Below, one piece after another: positions 24,812 through 33,420 of a DNA stretch of 64,000 nt. The notes under the pieces were generated by a model, which was given only the letters and a program-made list of their open reading frames with translations, searched no databases and was not told the origin of the DNA. Source of the stretch: Chitinophagales bacterium (GTDB lineage: Bacteria; Bacteroidota; Bacteroidia; Chitinophagales; LD1); the NCBI GenBank assembly GCA_016786765.1, contig JAEUUZ010000001.1, positions 1 to 64,000 on the forward strand. The letters are read 5' to 3'. The stretch's first letter is position 1; every line of letters starts with the position of its first letter. The position numbers and the translations under genes were made by a program.

Positions 24812-25342
24812 GTGGAGTTACTCGAAAATATTAAAAATCGTTTTTTCCATTCGGTTATTGAACATCGTTCGGAAGGGTTTAAGCCTACTCGTAAGTTAAT
24901 GAATTTCGAGTCGGCCAAAACCTTTGGCATTATCTACGACTCTACTATTTCGGGATCAGATATTGCTGTTACGAAAATTGCGGAAAGTCTGCGCAATAAA
25001 GGGAAAGAAGTAGCTGTTTTTGCTTTTTTAAACGATAAAAAGATTGAACAGAAAGATGATGTAGTGATCTTTAATGCCAATGATGTAAACTGGTATGGTG
25101 TACCCAAATCGGATAAGGTGTTGCAATTCTGTGACCGTAAAATGGATGTTATACTTTGTGCTATTCCAACGCCCAATCGGCCATTAGAATATATCGGTCA
25201 TTTCTCAAAAGCGTTATGCCGTATTGGTGTTTTTCGTGAAGGCAATAACGACTTCGAATTAATGGTGAATGTAGCAGAGCAAACTACCATTCCAAAAGTG
25301 TTAGAACAAATGATTCAGTTACTTAATCAAATAAAATTATGA
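24812..25342 (+). CDS. DUF6913-like conserved Bacteroidota protein
   Basis: 176 residues beginning with GTG, two bases after the accA stop, and ending in an ATGA overlap with dapA. The sequence has a Rossmann-like alternation (FGIIYDST; VAVFAFLN; DVILCAIP) and a central WYGVPKSDKVLQF. It matches my recollection of DUF6913 proteins, small Bacteroidota proteins of unknown function often next to dapA. No signal peptide or membrane helix. The tight packing suggests co-translation with accA and dapA. Confidence 0.65.
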   Translation: MELLENIKNRFFHSVIEHRSEGFKPTRKLMNFESAKTFGIIYDSTISGSDIAVTKIAESLRNKGKEVAVFAFLNDKKIEQKDDVVIFNANDVNWYGVPKSDKVLQFCDRKMDVILCAIPTPNRPLEYIGHFSKALCRIGVFREGNNDFELMVNVAEQTTIPKVLEQMIQLLNQIKL

Positions 25343-26229
25343 GTTATCAGGCATTTCGCGGCTCCGGTGTAGCCCTTGTCACGCCATTTACTGCAAAAGG
25401 CGAAATCGATTTCAATGGTTTGGGAAAGCTTATCGATTACTGTATTGGAGGTGGAATTCAATATTTGGTTTCGTTGGGAACTACTGGCGAGTCGGTGAAT
25501 TTAAGCAAAGAAGAAAAAGTAGCTGTATTGGATTTTACAGTAGAACATACCATGGGAAGAGTGCCTATTGTTGCGGGTTTTGGCGGAAACAGTACCCATC
25601 AATTGATCAAAGAAATTGGTGCATTTCATTTCAATGGCATTGACGCTATTTTAAGTGTTAGTCCGTATTACAATAAACCAACCCAGCAAGGTATAATAGT
25701 GCACTACAAAGAAGTAGCGAAAGCGGCTCCTAAGCCGGTGATACTCTACAATGTTCCCGGCAGAACCGGTTCAAATATGACGGCTGAAACAACCATTGCC
25801 CTTTCGGAAGTCGAAAATATTATAGGTGTGAAAGAAGCCAGCGGTAATTTTAGTCAGTGTATGCAAATTGTAAAGCACACACGAAAAGAGTTTTTGAAAA
25901 TTTCGGGTGACGATAATATTACGCTCCCATTGATTGCCTTAGGTTTTGATGGTGTGATTTCGGTATCCGGACAAGGTTTTCCAAAACAGTTTTCCGAAAT
26001 GGTGAACTTGTCGTTAAAAGGGGATTTTGAAAGCGCTAAAGTATTGCATTATGCACTAGTGGATGTAACCGATATGCTCTTTGCGGAAGGGAATCCGGGT
26101 GGTATTAAAGAAGTGTTACGGTTAGCCGGTATTTGTGAGGCGAATATGCGTTTACCTTTAGTGGGTATTTCTCCCGCACTGCAAGCGAAAATCAAAACGG
26201 AGTTCGACAAAATTCTCAAAAAAGATTAA
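25339..26229 (+). CDS. dapA: 4-hydroxy-tetrahydrodipicolinate synthase
   Basis: 296 residues, usual length. It condenses pyruvate and aspartate semialdehyde in lysine and diaminopimelate synthesis. The TIM-barrel motifs are present: GTTGESVNLSKEE near 48-60, ILSVSPYYNKPTQQG near 105-119, YNVPGRTGSNM with the catalytic Tyr and Arg region near 138-148, and GVKEASGN with the Schiff-base Lys near 167. The ATG overlaps the upstream stop by 4 bases. Confidence 0.98.
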   Translation: MSYQAFRGSGVALVTPFTAKGEIDFNGLGKLIDYCIGGGIQYLVSLGTTGESVNLSKEEKVAVLDFTVEHTMGRVPIVAGFGGNSTHQLIKEIGAFHFNGIDAILSVSPYYNKPTQQGIIVHYKEVAKAAPKPVILYNVPGRTGSNMTAETTIALSEVENIIGVKEASGNFSQCMQIVKHTRKEFLKISGDDNITLPLIALGFDGVISVSGQGFPKQFSEMVNLSLKGDFESAKVLHYALVDVTDMLFAEGNPGGIKEVLRLAGICEANMRLPLVGISPALQAKIKTEFDKILKKD

Positions 26230-26279
26230 CAGCACTTGCCCTTACTGTTTATTTAATGATATTTGAAAAAAAATAGGAT

Positions 26280-27440
26280 TTGACTTCTTTCAGCAAACAT
26301 ATCGGAAAATACAGCCTAATAGCATTGTTTTTTCTGCTTCTTCAGTCGTGCGAAACACCTGAAAAAGTATTGAAAAGCAACGATTTAGATTACAAAATCA
26401 AAACCGCCACCGCTTGGTACAACAAAAAGCAATACGTAAAGTGTATTCCGGTGTTCGAGGAATTAATGGGCTTATTGAAAGGAACTAAGTCAACGGAAGA
26501 TATTTATTATATGTACTGTATGTCGAATTACAGACAAGGCGATTATCTAATTGCGGCATACCACTTTAATAATTTTGGGAAACTTTATCCCAATAGCCCC
26601 AAAGCGGAAGAATGTTCATACATGGCAGCGCGAAGTCATCAAAAATTATCGCCTAAGTACCAACTCGACCAAACGAATACCTATAAGGCTATTGAAACTT
26701 ACCAAACCTTTGTGAATTTGTATCCGGAAAGTAATCGGGTAGACAGCGCCAATATTGAGTTCCAAAAGTTAAAAAAGAAACTTGAAATTAAAGCGGTAAA
26801 AAATGCAGAGTTGTACTATAAAACCGAAAATTACAAGGCTGCAGCTACTTCATTTAAAAACTTATTGGTCGATTATCCGGATGTGGACAATCCCGATTAT
26901 GTTTATTTTATGATTATTAAGTCTTACAATAAGTATGCGGGGAACTCCGTTGCTTATAAAAAAGCGGAACGATACCGCGATGTAGCTAAATCTTACGATG
27001 AATTTGTGTATCGTTTCCCTAAAAGCAAGTATATCGCACAAGGAAAGAAGATTGCTGAAGATTCGCATTTCAATACCGTAATGGGAGCTTCTGAACTGAT
27101 GAATACGGTTCGCTTGGATGAAAAACCTCGCGAATACCCAAAAGCGATTCGTGAAATCGAAACACAAATCCCTTTAATTGCCAACGAAAAGCAAAAAAAG
27201 AAGGCACAACAAATTCTCGAAAAGACCTATTTGCAATGGATGAAGAATGATGTATTGCTAGCGGAAGAGGCTAAACCGGAGCAGAAGATTAATTTATACG
27301 AGCAAAGTATCAAGAATTATTATACTTTTGTGGACAAGTATAAAGCGAGTAACTACGCGAAAGCGGCAGAAAAGAACTTTTTACAGGCATCTGATAAACT
27401 GAAAAAACTTAAAGAAAATGGACAAGAGCAGAAGAATTAA
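26280..27440 (+). CDS. bamD: outer membrane assembly lipoprotein BamD
   Basis: 386 residues from a TTG start; no ATG lies before the signal peptide, and an AGGA stretch precedes the TTG. The lipobox LLQSC puts the lipidated Cys at residue 24. TPR-like helical repeats follow (AxYxxKQYxxCIPxFEEL, GDYLIAAYHFNNF, PESNRVDSA), the outer membrane lipoprotein fold of BamD/YfiO. As part of the BAM complex it helps insert barrel proteins into the outer membrane. It is longer than the E. coli protein, as in other Bacteroidota. Its 3' end overlaps the omega-like gene by 23 bases. Confidence 0.93.
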   Translation: MTSFSKHIGKYSLIALFFLLLQSCETPEKVLKSNDLDYKIKTATAWYNKKQYVKCIPVFEELMGLLKGTKSTEDIYYMYCMSNYRQGDYLIAAYHFNNFGKLYPNSPKAEECSYMAARSHQKLSPKYQLDQTNTYKAIETYQTFVNLYPESNRVDSANIEFQKLKKKLEIKAVKNAELYYKTENYKAAATSFKNLLVDYPDVDNPDYVYFMIIKSYNKYAGNSVAYKKAERYRDVAKSYDEFVYRFPKSKYIAQGKKIAEDSHFNTVMGASELMNTVRLDEKPREYPKAIREIETQIPLIANEKQKKKAQQILEKTYLQWMKNDVLLAEEAKPEQKINLYEQSIKNYYTFVDKYKASNYAKAAEKNFLQASDKLKKLKENGQEQKN

Positions 27441-27744
27441 ATTAAGCCAATTGTTGAACACAATTGAAACGCAAAACATGAAAGACATTGGCGCTAGAAC
27501 GGGTAACGTTTATGAGTCGTTGGCTATTATTGCTAAGCGCGCTAATCAAATTCACGCTGATTTGAAACAAGAATTACACGCTAAATTGGAAGATTTTGCT
27601 TCACACAGCGATTCATTGGAAGAAATCCATGAGAACCGCGAGCAAATCGAAATTTCAAGATTTTATGAGCGCTTACCACATCCAACTATTATCTCTACCA
27701 ATGAGTTTTTAGAGTCTGGTTTAGAAGCTCGCTATAACGACTAA
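27418..27744 (+). CDS. rpoZ: RNA polymerase omega-subunit-like protein
   Basis: 108 residues, starting inside the end of bamD. The core NVYESLAIIAKRANQIHADLKQEL (about 30-53) is the omega fold signature in the divergent Bacteroidota form, with a C-terminal extension containing FYERLPHPTIISTNEFL. Omega helps assemble beta' into RNA polymerase. The position after bamD and before coaC/coaB is usual for this phylum. A strong terminator follows 22 bases after the stop. Confidence 0.85.
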   Translation: MDKSRRIKLSQLLNTIETQNMKDIGARTGNVYESLAIIAKRANQIHADLKQELHAKLEDFASHSDSLEEIHENREQIEISRFYERLPHPTIISTNEFLESGLEARYND

Positions 27745-27766
27745 TTCTGAATGCTATAAAAATATT

Positions 27767-27798
27767 AGCCAAGTCTCTACCGAGATTTGGCTTTTTTT
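27767..27798 (+). terminator. strong terminator after the omega gene
   Basis: An 11-bp stem (AGCCAAGTCTC / GAGATTTGGCT, one G-T pair) with a 4-base loop and a run of seven T. It closes the accA-to-omega run, so coaC needs its own promoter. Confidence 0.88.
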
Positions 27799-27834
27799 AT
27801 GTTTGATATTGCAGATTCTAATATCTTCGTAACA

Positions 27835-28371
27835 ATGAAAGGGAAAAAAATTCTTTTAGGTGTAACAGGAAGCATTGCCGCTTACAAATCGGCAAGTTTG
27901 GTTAGACTCTTAGTCACCAACGGAGCAACGGTTAGAGTCATCATGACCAAGGATGCCGCCCATTTCATTACTCCGTTAACCATGTCTACTTTATCGAAAA
28001 ACGAAATCTATACCGATTTTGTGACCGGTAACGGACATTGGAATAATCATGTAGAATTGGGTTTGTGGGCTGACGCTATGGTCATTGCGCCTGCCTCTGC
28101 AAACACCATGGCCAAAATGGCCAATGGCTTATGCGATAATTTGTTGATGGCTACTTATCTTTCCGCTAAATGCCCTGTGTTTTACGCTCCGGCAATGGAT
28201 TTGGATATGTGGAAACATCCTGCCACGAAACGCAATTTGGAACAATTACATGCTTATGGCAATCTCTTGATTCCTGTTGGACAAGGCGAATTAGCCAGTG
28301 GGTTAAACGGAGAAGGCAGAATGGCCGAACCGGAAGAAATTGTAGCACTGTTGGAAGACTTCTTCAACTAA
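27835..28371 (+). CDS. coaC: phosphopantothenoylcysteine decarboxylase (CoaC half)
   Basis: 178 residues from the ATG at 27835, which directly precedes KGKKILLGVTGSIAAYKSA, the FMN-binding start of the family; an earlier in-frame ATG at 27787 lies within the terminator T run. Other motifs: HVELGLWADAMVIAPASANT (catalytic His and the Asn-rich region) and PAMDLDMWKHP (PAMNxxM-like). It decarboxylates 4'-phosphopantothenoylcysteine in CoA synthesis. In most bacteria this is fused to CoaB; here it ends at 28371 and CoaB follows as a separate gene in another frame. Confidence 0.93.
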   Translation: MKGKKILLGVTGSIAAYKSASLVRLLVTNGATVRVIMTKDAAHFITPLTMSTLSKNEIYTDFVTGNGHWNNHVELGLWADAMVIAPASANTMAKMANGLCDNLLMATYLSAKCPVFYAPAMDLDMWKHPATKRNLEQLHAYGNLLIPVGQGELASGLNGEGRMAEPEEIVALLEDFFN

Positions 28372-28387
28372 AACGAATCCCCATTAC

Positions 28388-29044
28388 ATGTCAAAACTCA
28401 GTAAAAAGAAGATATTGCTCACTACGGGTCCCACACGTGAGCCCATCGATCCTGTTCGTTTTATAAGTAATTATTCCAGCGGCAAAATGGGCTTTGCACT
28501 TGCCGAAGAAGCCGTTCAGCGTGGTGCCGAGGTGTTGATGGTGAAAGGACCAACTTCTGCTCCTTTTAAAAATGTTGCTGTAGAAGTTATCGAAATTCAA
28601 ACAGCCGAAGAAATGTATAATGCTGTAAATGCCAATATAGAAGGCTATGATATCATTATCTATGCTGCCGCTGTGGCCGATTATACACCAAAGCATATCG
28701 CTGAAAGTAAAATCAAGAAGAATGACAGCGAATTCTCGCTTGAATTGGTGAAAACTAAGGATATAGCCTTCGAAATGGGAAAAAAGAAATTAGCAACACA
28801 ATTTTCTGTGGGATTTGCGTTAGAGACAGATAATGAAGAAGCGCATGCATTGTCTAAGCTCACTAAAAAGAATTTGGATATGATTGTACTAAATTCGTTA
28901 AGAGATGCCGGTGCAGGGTTTCAAGTAGATACAAACAAAATTACCATTTTGGATAAACAGGGAAATGTAGTTAAGTTTGATACGAAGTCTAAAGTCGAAA
29001 CCGCTAAAGATATTTTGGATTATGTGGAGCAGTTGTTGAACTAG
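28388..29044 (+). CDS. coaB: phosphopantothenate-cysteine ligase (CoaB half)
   Basis: 218 residues. It joins 4'-phosphopantothenate and cysteine. KKILLTTGPTREPIDPVRFI at the start and SNYSSGKMGFALAE are the classical CoaB motifs, followed by AAAVADYTP and VLNSLRDAGAGFQVDTNKI with the nucleotide and substrate region. It starts 16 bases after coaC in a different frame. Both halves carry intact motifs, so this is a real gene split or a single old frameshift at the linker rather than decay. Confidence 0.93.
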   Translation: MSKLSKKKILLTTGPTREPIDPVRFISNYSSGKMGFALAEEAVQRGAEVLMVKGPTSAPFKNVAVEVIEIQTAEEMYNAVNANIEGYDIIIYAAAVADYTPKHIAESKIKKNDSEFSLELVKTKDIAFEMGKKKLATQFSVGFALETDNEEAHALSKLTKKNLDMIVLNSLRDAGAGFQVDTNKITILDKQGNVVKFDTKSKVETAKDILDYVEQLLN

Positions 29045-29087
29045 GCTTAAGTTCAATCATTGAAATAGGAATATTGAAAACAGATAT

Positions 29088-30002
29088 ATGAGATTATTTT
29101 TTTCAGGAGTGCTAACGTTTTTGTTTTTGACAGTCAACGCACAAGAACTAAAATGTAACGTCACCGTTAACGCACAGAAAATTAGCGGAGTTGACCAGCG
29201 TGTATTTCAAAAATTACAGCAAACTGTATACGAGTACATGAACAATCGGGCATGGACGCAAGATGTATATGCGCCTGACGAAAAAATAGAATGTTCCCTC
29301 TTAATCATCTTAGAGTCTAATCCCTCACAAGATTTTTATTCCGGTACTATTGTTGCGCAATCTTCACGTCCGGTTTTTAATAGCACATACAGTTCACCCA
29401 TCATTAACTTTAGAGATTTGGATTTAAATTTCTCTTATACAGAGAACACTCCAATGGAGTTTAATCTCAATCAATATACAACGAATCTTTCTTCTGTTTT
29501 TGCTTATTATGCTTACCTATTCATAGCATTAGACTACGAGTCGATGGGCAAAGGGGGAGGTGCAAAATATTTCACAAACCTGGAAACCATCTTGAATCAA
29601 GTACCTACCTCTGGTCCTGAAGCTAAGGGGTGGAGCGCATTCGATAAAAATCCTATCAGTGGAAATAAAACGCGATATAATATTATCACAAGTTTGCAGA
29701 ATCCGCGTTTTGATGCCTTCAAAATTTTCTATTCACAATTTCACTTACAAGGCTTGGATGTGTTTTACGATAAACCGATTCAAGCCCGTCAAGCCATTTT
29801 ACAATCGCTTGAGAAGTTAGATAACACCTTTAGAGATAATCCCAATAATGTACTCATTACTTTGTTAATGCAAACAAAAGGCGAAGAACTCATCAGTATA
29901 TTCAGTGGGGCAGAACAAGGGGAAAAAATAAAAGCTGTAACGTTATTGAAACGCATAGATCCTGCCAATGCGCCTAAATACGATAAGATACTTAAAGGTT
30001 AA
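29088..30002 (+). CDS. DUF4835 family secreted protein (PorD-like)
   Basis: 304 residues with signal peptide (MRLFFSGVLTFLFLTVNAQ). ELKCNVTVNAQKISGVDQRVFQKLQQT and SSRPVFNSTYSSPIINFRD are the hallmark segments of DUF4835. The family is conserved in Bacteroidota, typically between coaBC and recN as here; I recall it being tied to the type IX secretion system under the name PorD, but this link is from memory. No enzymatic motif is seen. The gene ends overlapping the convergent GNAT gene by 4 bases. Confidence 0.88.
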   Translation: MRLFFSGVLTFLFLTVNAQELKCNVTVNAQKISGVDQRVFQKLQQTVYEYMNNRAWTQDVYAPDEKIECSLLIILESNPSQDFYSGTIVAQSSRPVFNSTYSSPIINFRDLDLNFSYTENTPMEFNLNQYTTNLSSVFAYYAYLFIALDYESMGKGGGAKYFTNLETILNQVPTSGPEAKGWSAFDKNPISGNKTRYNIITSLQNPRFDAFKIFYSQFHLQGLDVFYDKPIQARQAILQSLEKLDNTFRDNPNNVLITLLMQTKGEELISIFSGAEQGEKIKAVTLLKRIDPANAPKYDKILKG

Positions 30003-30496
30003 TTCATTTTACTCCATTCCATAATGAAGTCATCCATGGAGTAGCCTTCCCCAATAGCAAAATCTTTCGCTTCTTTAATAACAAAGCCTACTTTAAAGTA
30101 AAAGTTGATAGCGTTAATATTTCTGCGATTTACCTGTAACCCAATTTGTTTAGGCGCCATCATTTTTTCGCGTAATAATGCAAAAACTTTTTTGCCTATA
30201 CCTTTGCCTTGTTGGGTTTGATCGATATAGAATTTATTGAGGAAATAAATAAAGGGCTCTTTTTCAGTAAAGGAACAATAGCCAATGCGCTCTTCATCTA
30301 CTTGAATAAGGAAATAGGCTTGTCCGCTCTCTATTTGCTGTGTCAATACCTGGGGTGAATGAAATTTAGCCAGCATATAATCGATTTGCTCAACTGTAAT
30401 TATACTGGGATAATGCTGATGCCAGATGATATCCGATAGCTTGGAAACAAGTCGGATATCGTATTCGTTATCTACTTTTTTGAGTGAAATGTTCAT
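29999..30496 (-). CDS. GNAT-family N-acetyltransferase
   Basis: 165 residues. The acetyl-CoA loop is QTQQGKGIGKKVFALL (about 93-108, Q/RxxGxG form), followed by IGLQVNRRNINAINFYFKVGF, the usual motif B with Asn and Tyr. The acceptor substrate is not evident. It lies divergent from recN and convergent with the DUF4835 gene. Confidence 0.92.
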   Translation of the reverse strand: MNISLKKVDNEYDIRLVSKLSDIIWHQHYPSIITVEQIDYMLAKFHSPQVLTQQIESGQAYFLIQVDEERIGYCSFTEKEPFIYFLNKFYIDQTQQGKGIGKKVFALLREKMMAPKQIGLQVNRRNINAINFYFKVGFVIKEAKDFAIGEGYSMDDFIMEWSKMN

Positions 30497-30566
30497 TCCT
30501 AAATATAAATTTATTCTTCTTTATTATCTTACGATTTGTTTACCGCTAACTTATTATTTTCGCATT

Positions 30567-32225
30567 GTGTTAAAGCATTTATCTATATCTAATTACGCCA
30601 TTATCGAAGCACTCGATGTTGAGTTTGCTTCCGGAATGAATGTAATAACAGGAGAAACCGGTGCCGGTAAATCGATTTTATTAGGCGCACTCTCCTTAGT
30701 TTTGGGCGAGCGTGCCGATTCAAAAGTGTTGCTCGATCAACAAAAAAAATGTGTGATTGAAGCTCAGTTTACAGTGGATAATGCTTTGCTTCCTGAAATC
30801 AACGGTGAAGAATTTGATATCGATACATCTATAATTTTACGTAGAGAAATTGCTATTACAGGTAAGTCGAGATCATTTATCAACGATACTCCTGCTACAT
30901 TACAGCAATTAAAGCATGTGGGGGAATTGTTAGTGAACATGCACTCGCAGCACGAAACATTAGATTTGATTGAACGCGGTTTTCAAATGAATGTACTCGA
31001 TACTTATGCCGGATTGAGAGAGGATGTGAAATCGTTTCGAGACGATTTTTTTGCGTATAAAAAGGAAGTTAAAGCCCTTGAGGAGTTACGTGCCAATGCT
31101 CATCGAAATGCACAAGAAGAGGACTATCTCCGGTTTCAATTGAATGAGTTCACACAAGCGAACCTTGTTTCCGGTGAGCAGGATGTGCTAGAACAGGAAC
31201 AGCAGTCGCTAGCCAATGTAGAAGATATTAAAGTTGGACTCGACAAAGCAATTCATATAATTGATGCAGGTGAAGTGAGTATGTTGTCCTTAATGAGTGA
31301 AGTCCTTGCTGCTTTAAAGCCTATTGCCGGGTTTCATGCCGATGTGCAATCGCAATATGAACGATTGATAACAAGTGCTGAAGAAATACGGGATATCAAA
31401 AAAGAAATTGAGCATTTGAGCGATAATGCTGAAAGTAATCCTGAGCGATTAGAGGAAATTAATCAACGTTTACATGTTATCTTCAAATTACAGAAACGGC
31501 ATGGTGTTACAACCATTGATGAACTGTTAACATTGCAAGATTCGTTTGAACAGAAATTAAATTTGGTATCCGATAGCAACGGAGCTATTGAAGCGCTAGA
31601 GCGTAGCACCGGCAAGCATTTCCAAGATTTAATCAAAAAGGCAAAAGCAATGCATGCAGCCCGTGCGCAACGAATCGAACAGGCATCTGCAATTGTTCAA
31701 CAATTACTTCAACAAGTGGGTATGCCATCGGCTACATTTTCCATTGCGTTGAGTCCTCTCAACGAAAGTAACATGAACGAAAATGGGTTAACGGATATTT
31801 CGTTCTTGTTTTCAGCGAACAAAGGATTTGCACCAAAACCCTTAAAAGACATGGCTTCGGGAGGCGAGTTGTCGCGATTAATGTTATGCATCAAAACACT
31901 TTTAGCCAATGCTGATCATACGCCTACCATGATTTTTGATGAAATCGACACCGGTATTTCAGGAGAAGTGGCGCTGCGTGTGGGCGATATTATGGGCGAT
32001 TTGGCAAAGAAGCACCAATTGATTTGCATAACACATTTACCGCAAATAGCACGATGTGGCGATGCGCATTACTTTGTGTACAAAGAGAATTCAGGTGCGC
32101 GGACGAATACCAACATTAAATTACTTGGAAAGGCGGAACGGGAGACTGAAATCGCCAAGATGATAGGAGGGGAGCAATATTCCGATGCTGCACTGAAACA
32201 CGCCAAAGAGTTGATAAAAAGCTGA
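30567..32225 (+). CDS. recN: DNA repair ATPase RecN
   Basis: 552 residues from a GTG at 30567, giving VLKHLSISNYAIIEALDVEF, the standard RecN N-terminus; the longer upstream frame overlaps the divergent acetyltransferase. Walker A GETGAGKS is at 29-36, a long coiled coil runs about 160-360, and the signature ASGGELSRLMLCIK and Walker B MIFDEIDTGISGEVA lie near 430 and 456. RecN is an SMC-like ATPase that acts early in double-strand break repair. Length is normal. Confidence 0.96.
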   Translation: MLKHLSISNYAIIEALDVEFASGMNVITGETGAGKSILLGALSLVLGERADSKVLLDQQKKCVIEAQFTVDNALLPEINGEEFDIDTSIILRREIAITGKSRSFINDTPATLQQLKHVGELLVNMHSQHETLDLIERGFQMNVLDTYAGLREDVKSFRDDFFAYKKEVKALEELRANAHRNAQEEDYLRFQLNEFTQANLVSGEQDVLEQEQQSLANVEDIKVGLDKAIHIIDAGEVSMLSLMSEVLAALKPIAGFHADVQSQYERLITSAEEIRDIKKEIEHLSDNAESNPERLEEINQRLHVIFKLQKRHGVTTIDELLTLQDSFEQKLNLVSDSNGAIEALERSTGKHFQDLIKKAKAMHAARAQRIEQASAIVQQLLQQVGMPSATFSIALSPLNESNMNENGLTDISFLFSANKGFAPKPLKDMASGGELSRLMLCIKTLLANADHTPTMIFDEIDTGISGEVALRVGDIMGDLAKKHQLICITHLPQIARCGDAHYFVYKENSGARTNTNIKLLGKAERETEIAKMIGGEQYSDAALKHAKELIKS

Positions 32226-32295
32226 TTGACTTATTACACGTAAATTTTACATTTTTTTATCGCTTTGCTCTTGCATTGCTTTGTAATATTGCAAC

Positions 32296-33351
32296 ATGAA
32301 ATTTTTACTGAGTTTATTGAATTTTCAATTTTATCACAATCCGGTAAACGACTGGGGTATAGCATTGGGTATAATAGTGTTCTCCCTTTTGTTTGCCCGT
32401 GTATTCTATTGGATGGTCAGTAAATCATTATCGTGGCTTTCTCGCAATACCAACACAAAAATTGACGATTTAATTATTCAGCGTATCGATACACCTATTG
32501 CTATGGGTATTGTGTTGATTGGTATTCGCTCTGCTTTGAAATTTTTGGAATTCCCATTAGTCGTTGAACGTTATGTACATCGTGGTTTTGTGATGATGAG
32601 TGCGCTTACGGTGACTTGGTTAGTGACTCGAATCGTTCGTGCCATTATCGAAAATCAGTATAAAAAATATGCTGAAGAAGAAAATGTAAAGGTAGATGAG
32701 CAAATGCTTTTGTTTATCAAACGCGCAAGTCTTATTCTACTTTGGTCGATGGGAGCTGTTGTTGGCTTAAATAACGCAGGTGTAGATGTAAGTGCCTTGA
32801 TAGCAGGATTAGGGATAGGAGGTTTAGCCTTTGCCTTAGCTGCACAAGACACTGTCAAGAATTTAATTGGGGGCTTAATTATCTTTTTCGATAAGCCTTT
32901 TCACATGGGCGATGTCATTCAAGTGAAGGAATTTCAGGGAACGGTCATCTACATTGGTATGCGAAGTACACGTATTCGCAATGCAGCAGGTAGAATTATA
33001 ACGATTCCTAATGCCCAATTTTCGGATAGCGGTATTGAAAATATTACAGTTGAACCTACTCGTAGAGTTGCAACTGTAATTAATTTATCTCCTGAAATCC
33101 AAGCCGATAAGGTGAAAGAGGCTATCGCTTTAGTAAACGATGTAATCAAAAAAGTGGCAGGTGTTTTTCATGATGATGCTGATACTTATGTCGAGAAGTT
33201 TTCTGGAGCTTCCATTGATGTATCCGTCATCTATTTTATTCAGAAGGGGAATAATATTCATCAAAAGCAAAATGAGGTGAATTTGGCTATTCTACAACGT
33301 TTTCAGCAAGCCGGAATTCCATTGGCAAATGCATTGCAAAACGGGAAATAA
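32296..33351 (+). CDS. small-conductance mechanosensitive channel (MscS family)
   Basis: 351 residues. About three to four membrane helices lie in the first 180 residues, the last being the pore helix with alternating Gly and Ala (VSALIAGLGIGGLAFALAAQDTVKNLIGG). The beta-domain follows (FHMGDVIQVKEFQGTVIYIGMRSTRIR and IPNAQFS), then the C-terminal alpha/beta region. The channel opens under membrane tension and releases solutes during osmotic downshock. The first helices include a four-helix-like extension relative to E. coli MscS. It appears monocistronic. Confidence 0.94.
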   Translation: MKFLLSLLNFQFYHNPVNDWGIALGIIVFSLLFARVFYWMVSKSLSWLSRNTNTKIDDLIIQRIDTPIAMGIVLIGIRSALKFLEFPLVVERYVHRGFVMMSALTVTWLVTRIVRAIIENQYKKYAEEENVKVDEQMLLFIKRASLILLWSMGAVVGLNNAGVDVSALIAGLGIGGLAFALAAQDTVKNLIGGLIIFFDKPFHMGDVIQVKEFQGTVIYIGMRSTRIRNAAGRIITIPNAQFSDSGIENITVEPTRRVATVINLSPEIQADKVKEAIALVNDVIKKVAGVFHDDADTYVEKFSGASIDVSVIYFIQKGNNIHQKQNEVNLAILQRFQQAGIPLANALQNGK

Positions 33352-33420
33352 TTGCTTCTTCTACAGCAATAGTTCGGCTCTCTTCAAAGGTTTCGATATA
33401 TTGCAGTGCAACTTCAAGCT

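Noticed and set aside
27787-27834. An earlier ATG for coaC
   Set aside because: It lies within the terminator of the omega gene and adds 16 residues not found in the family.
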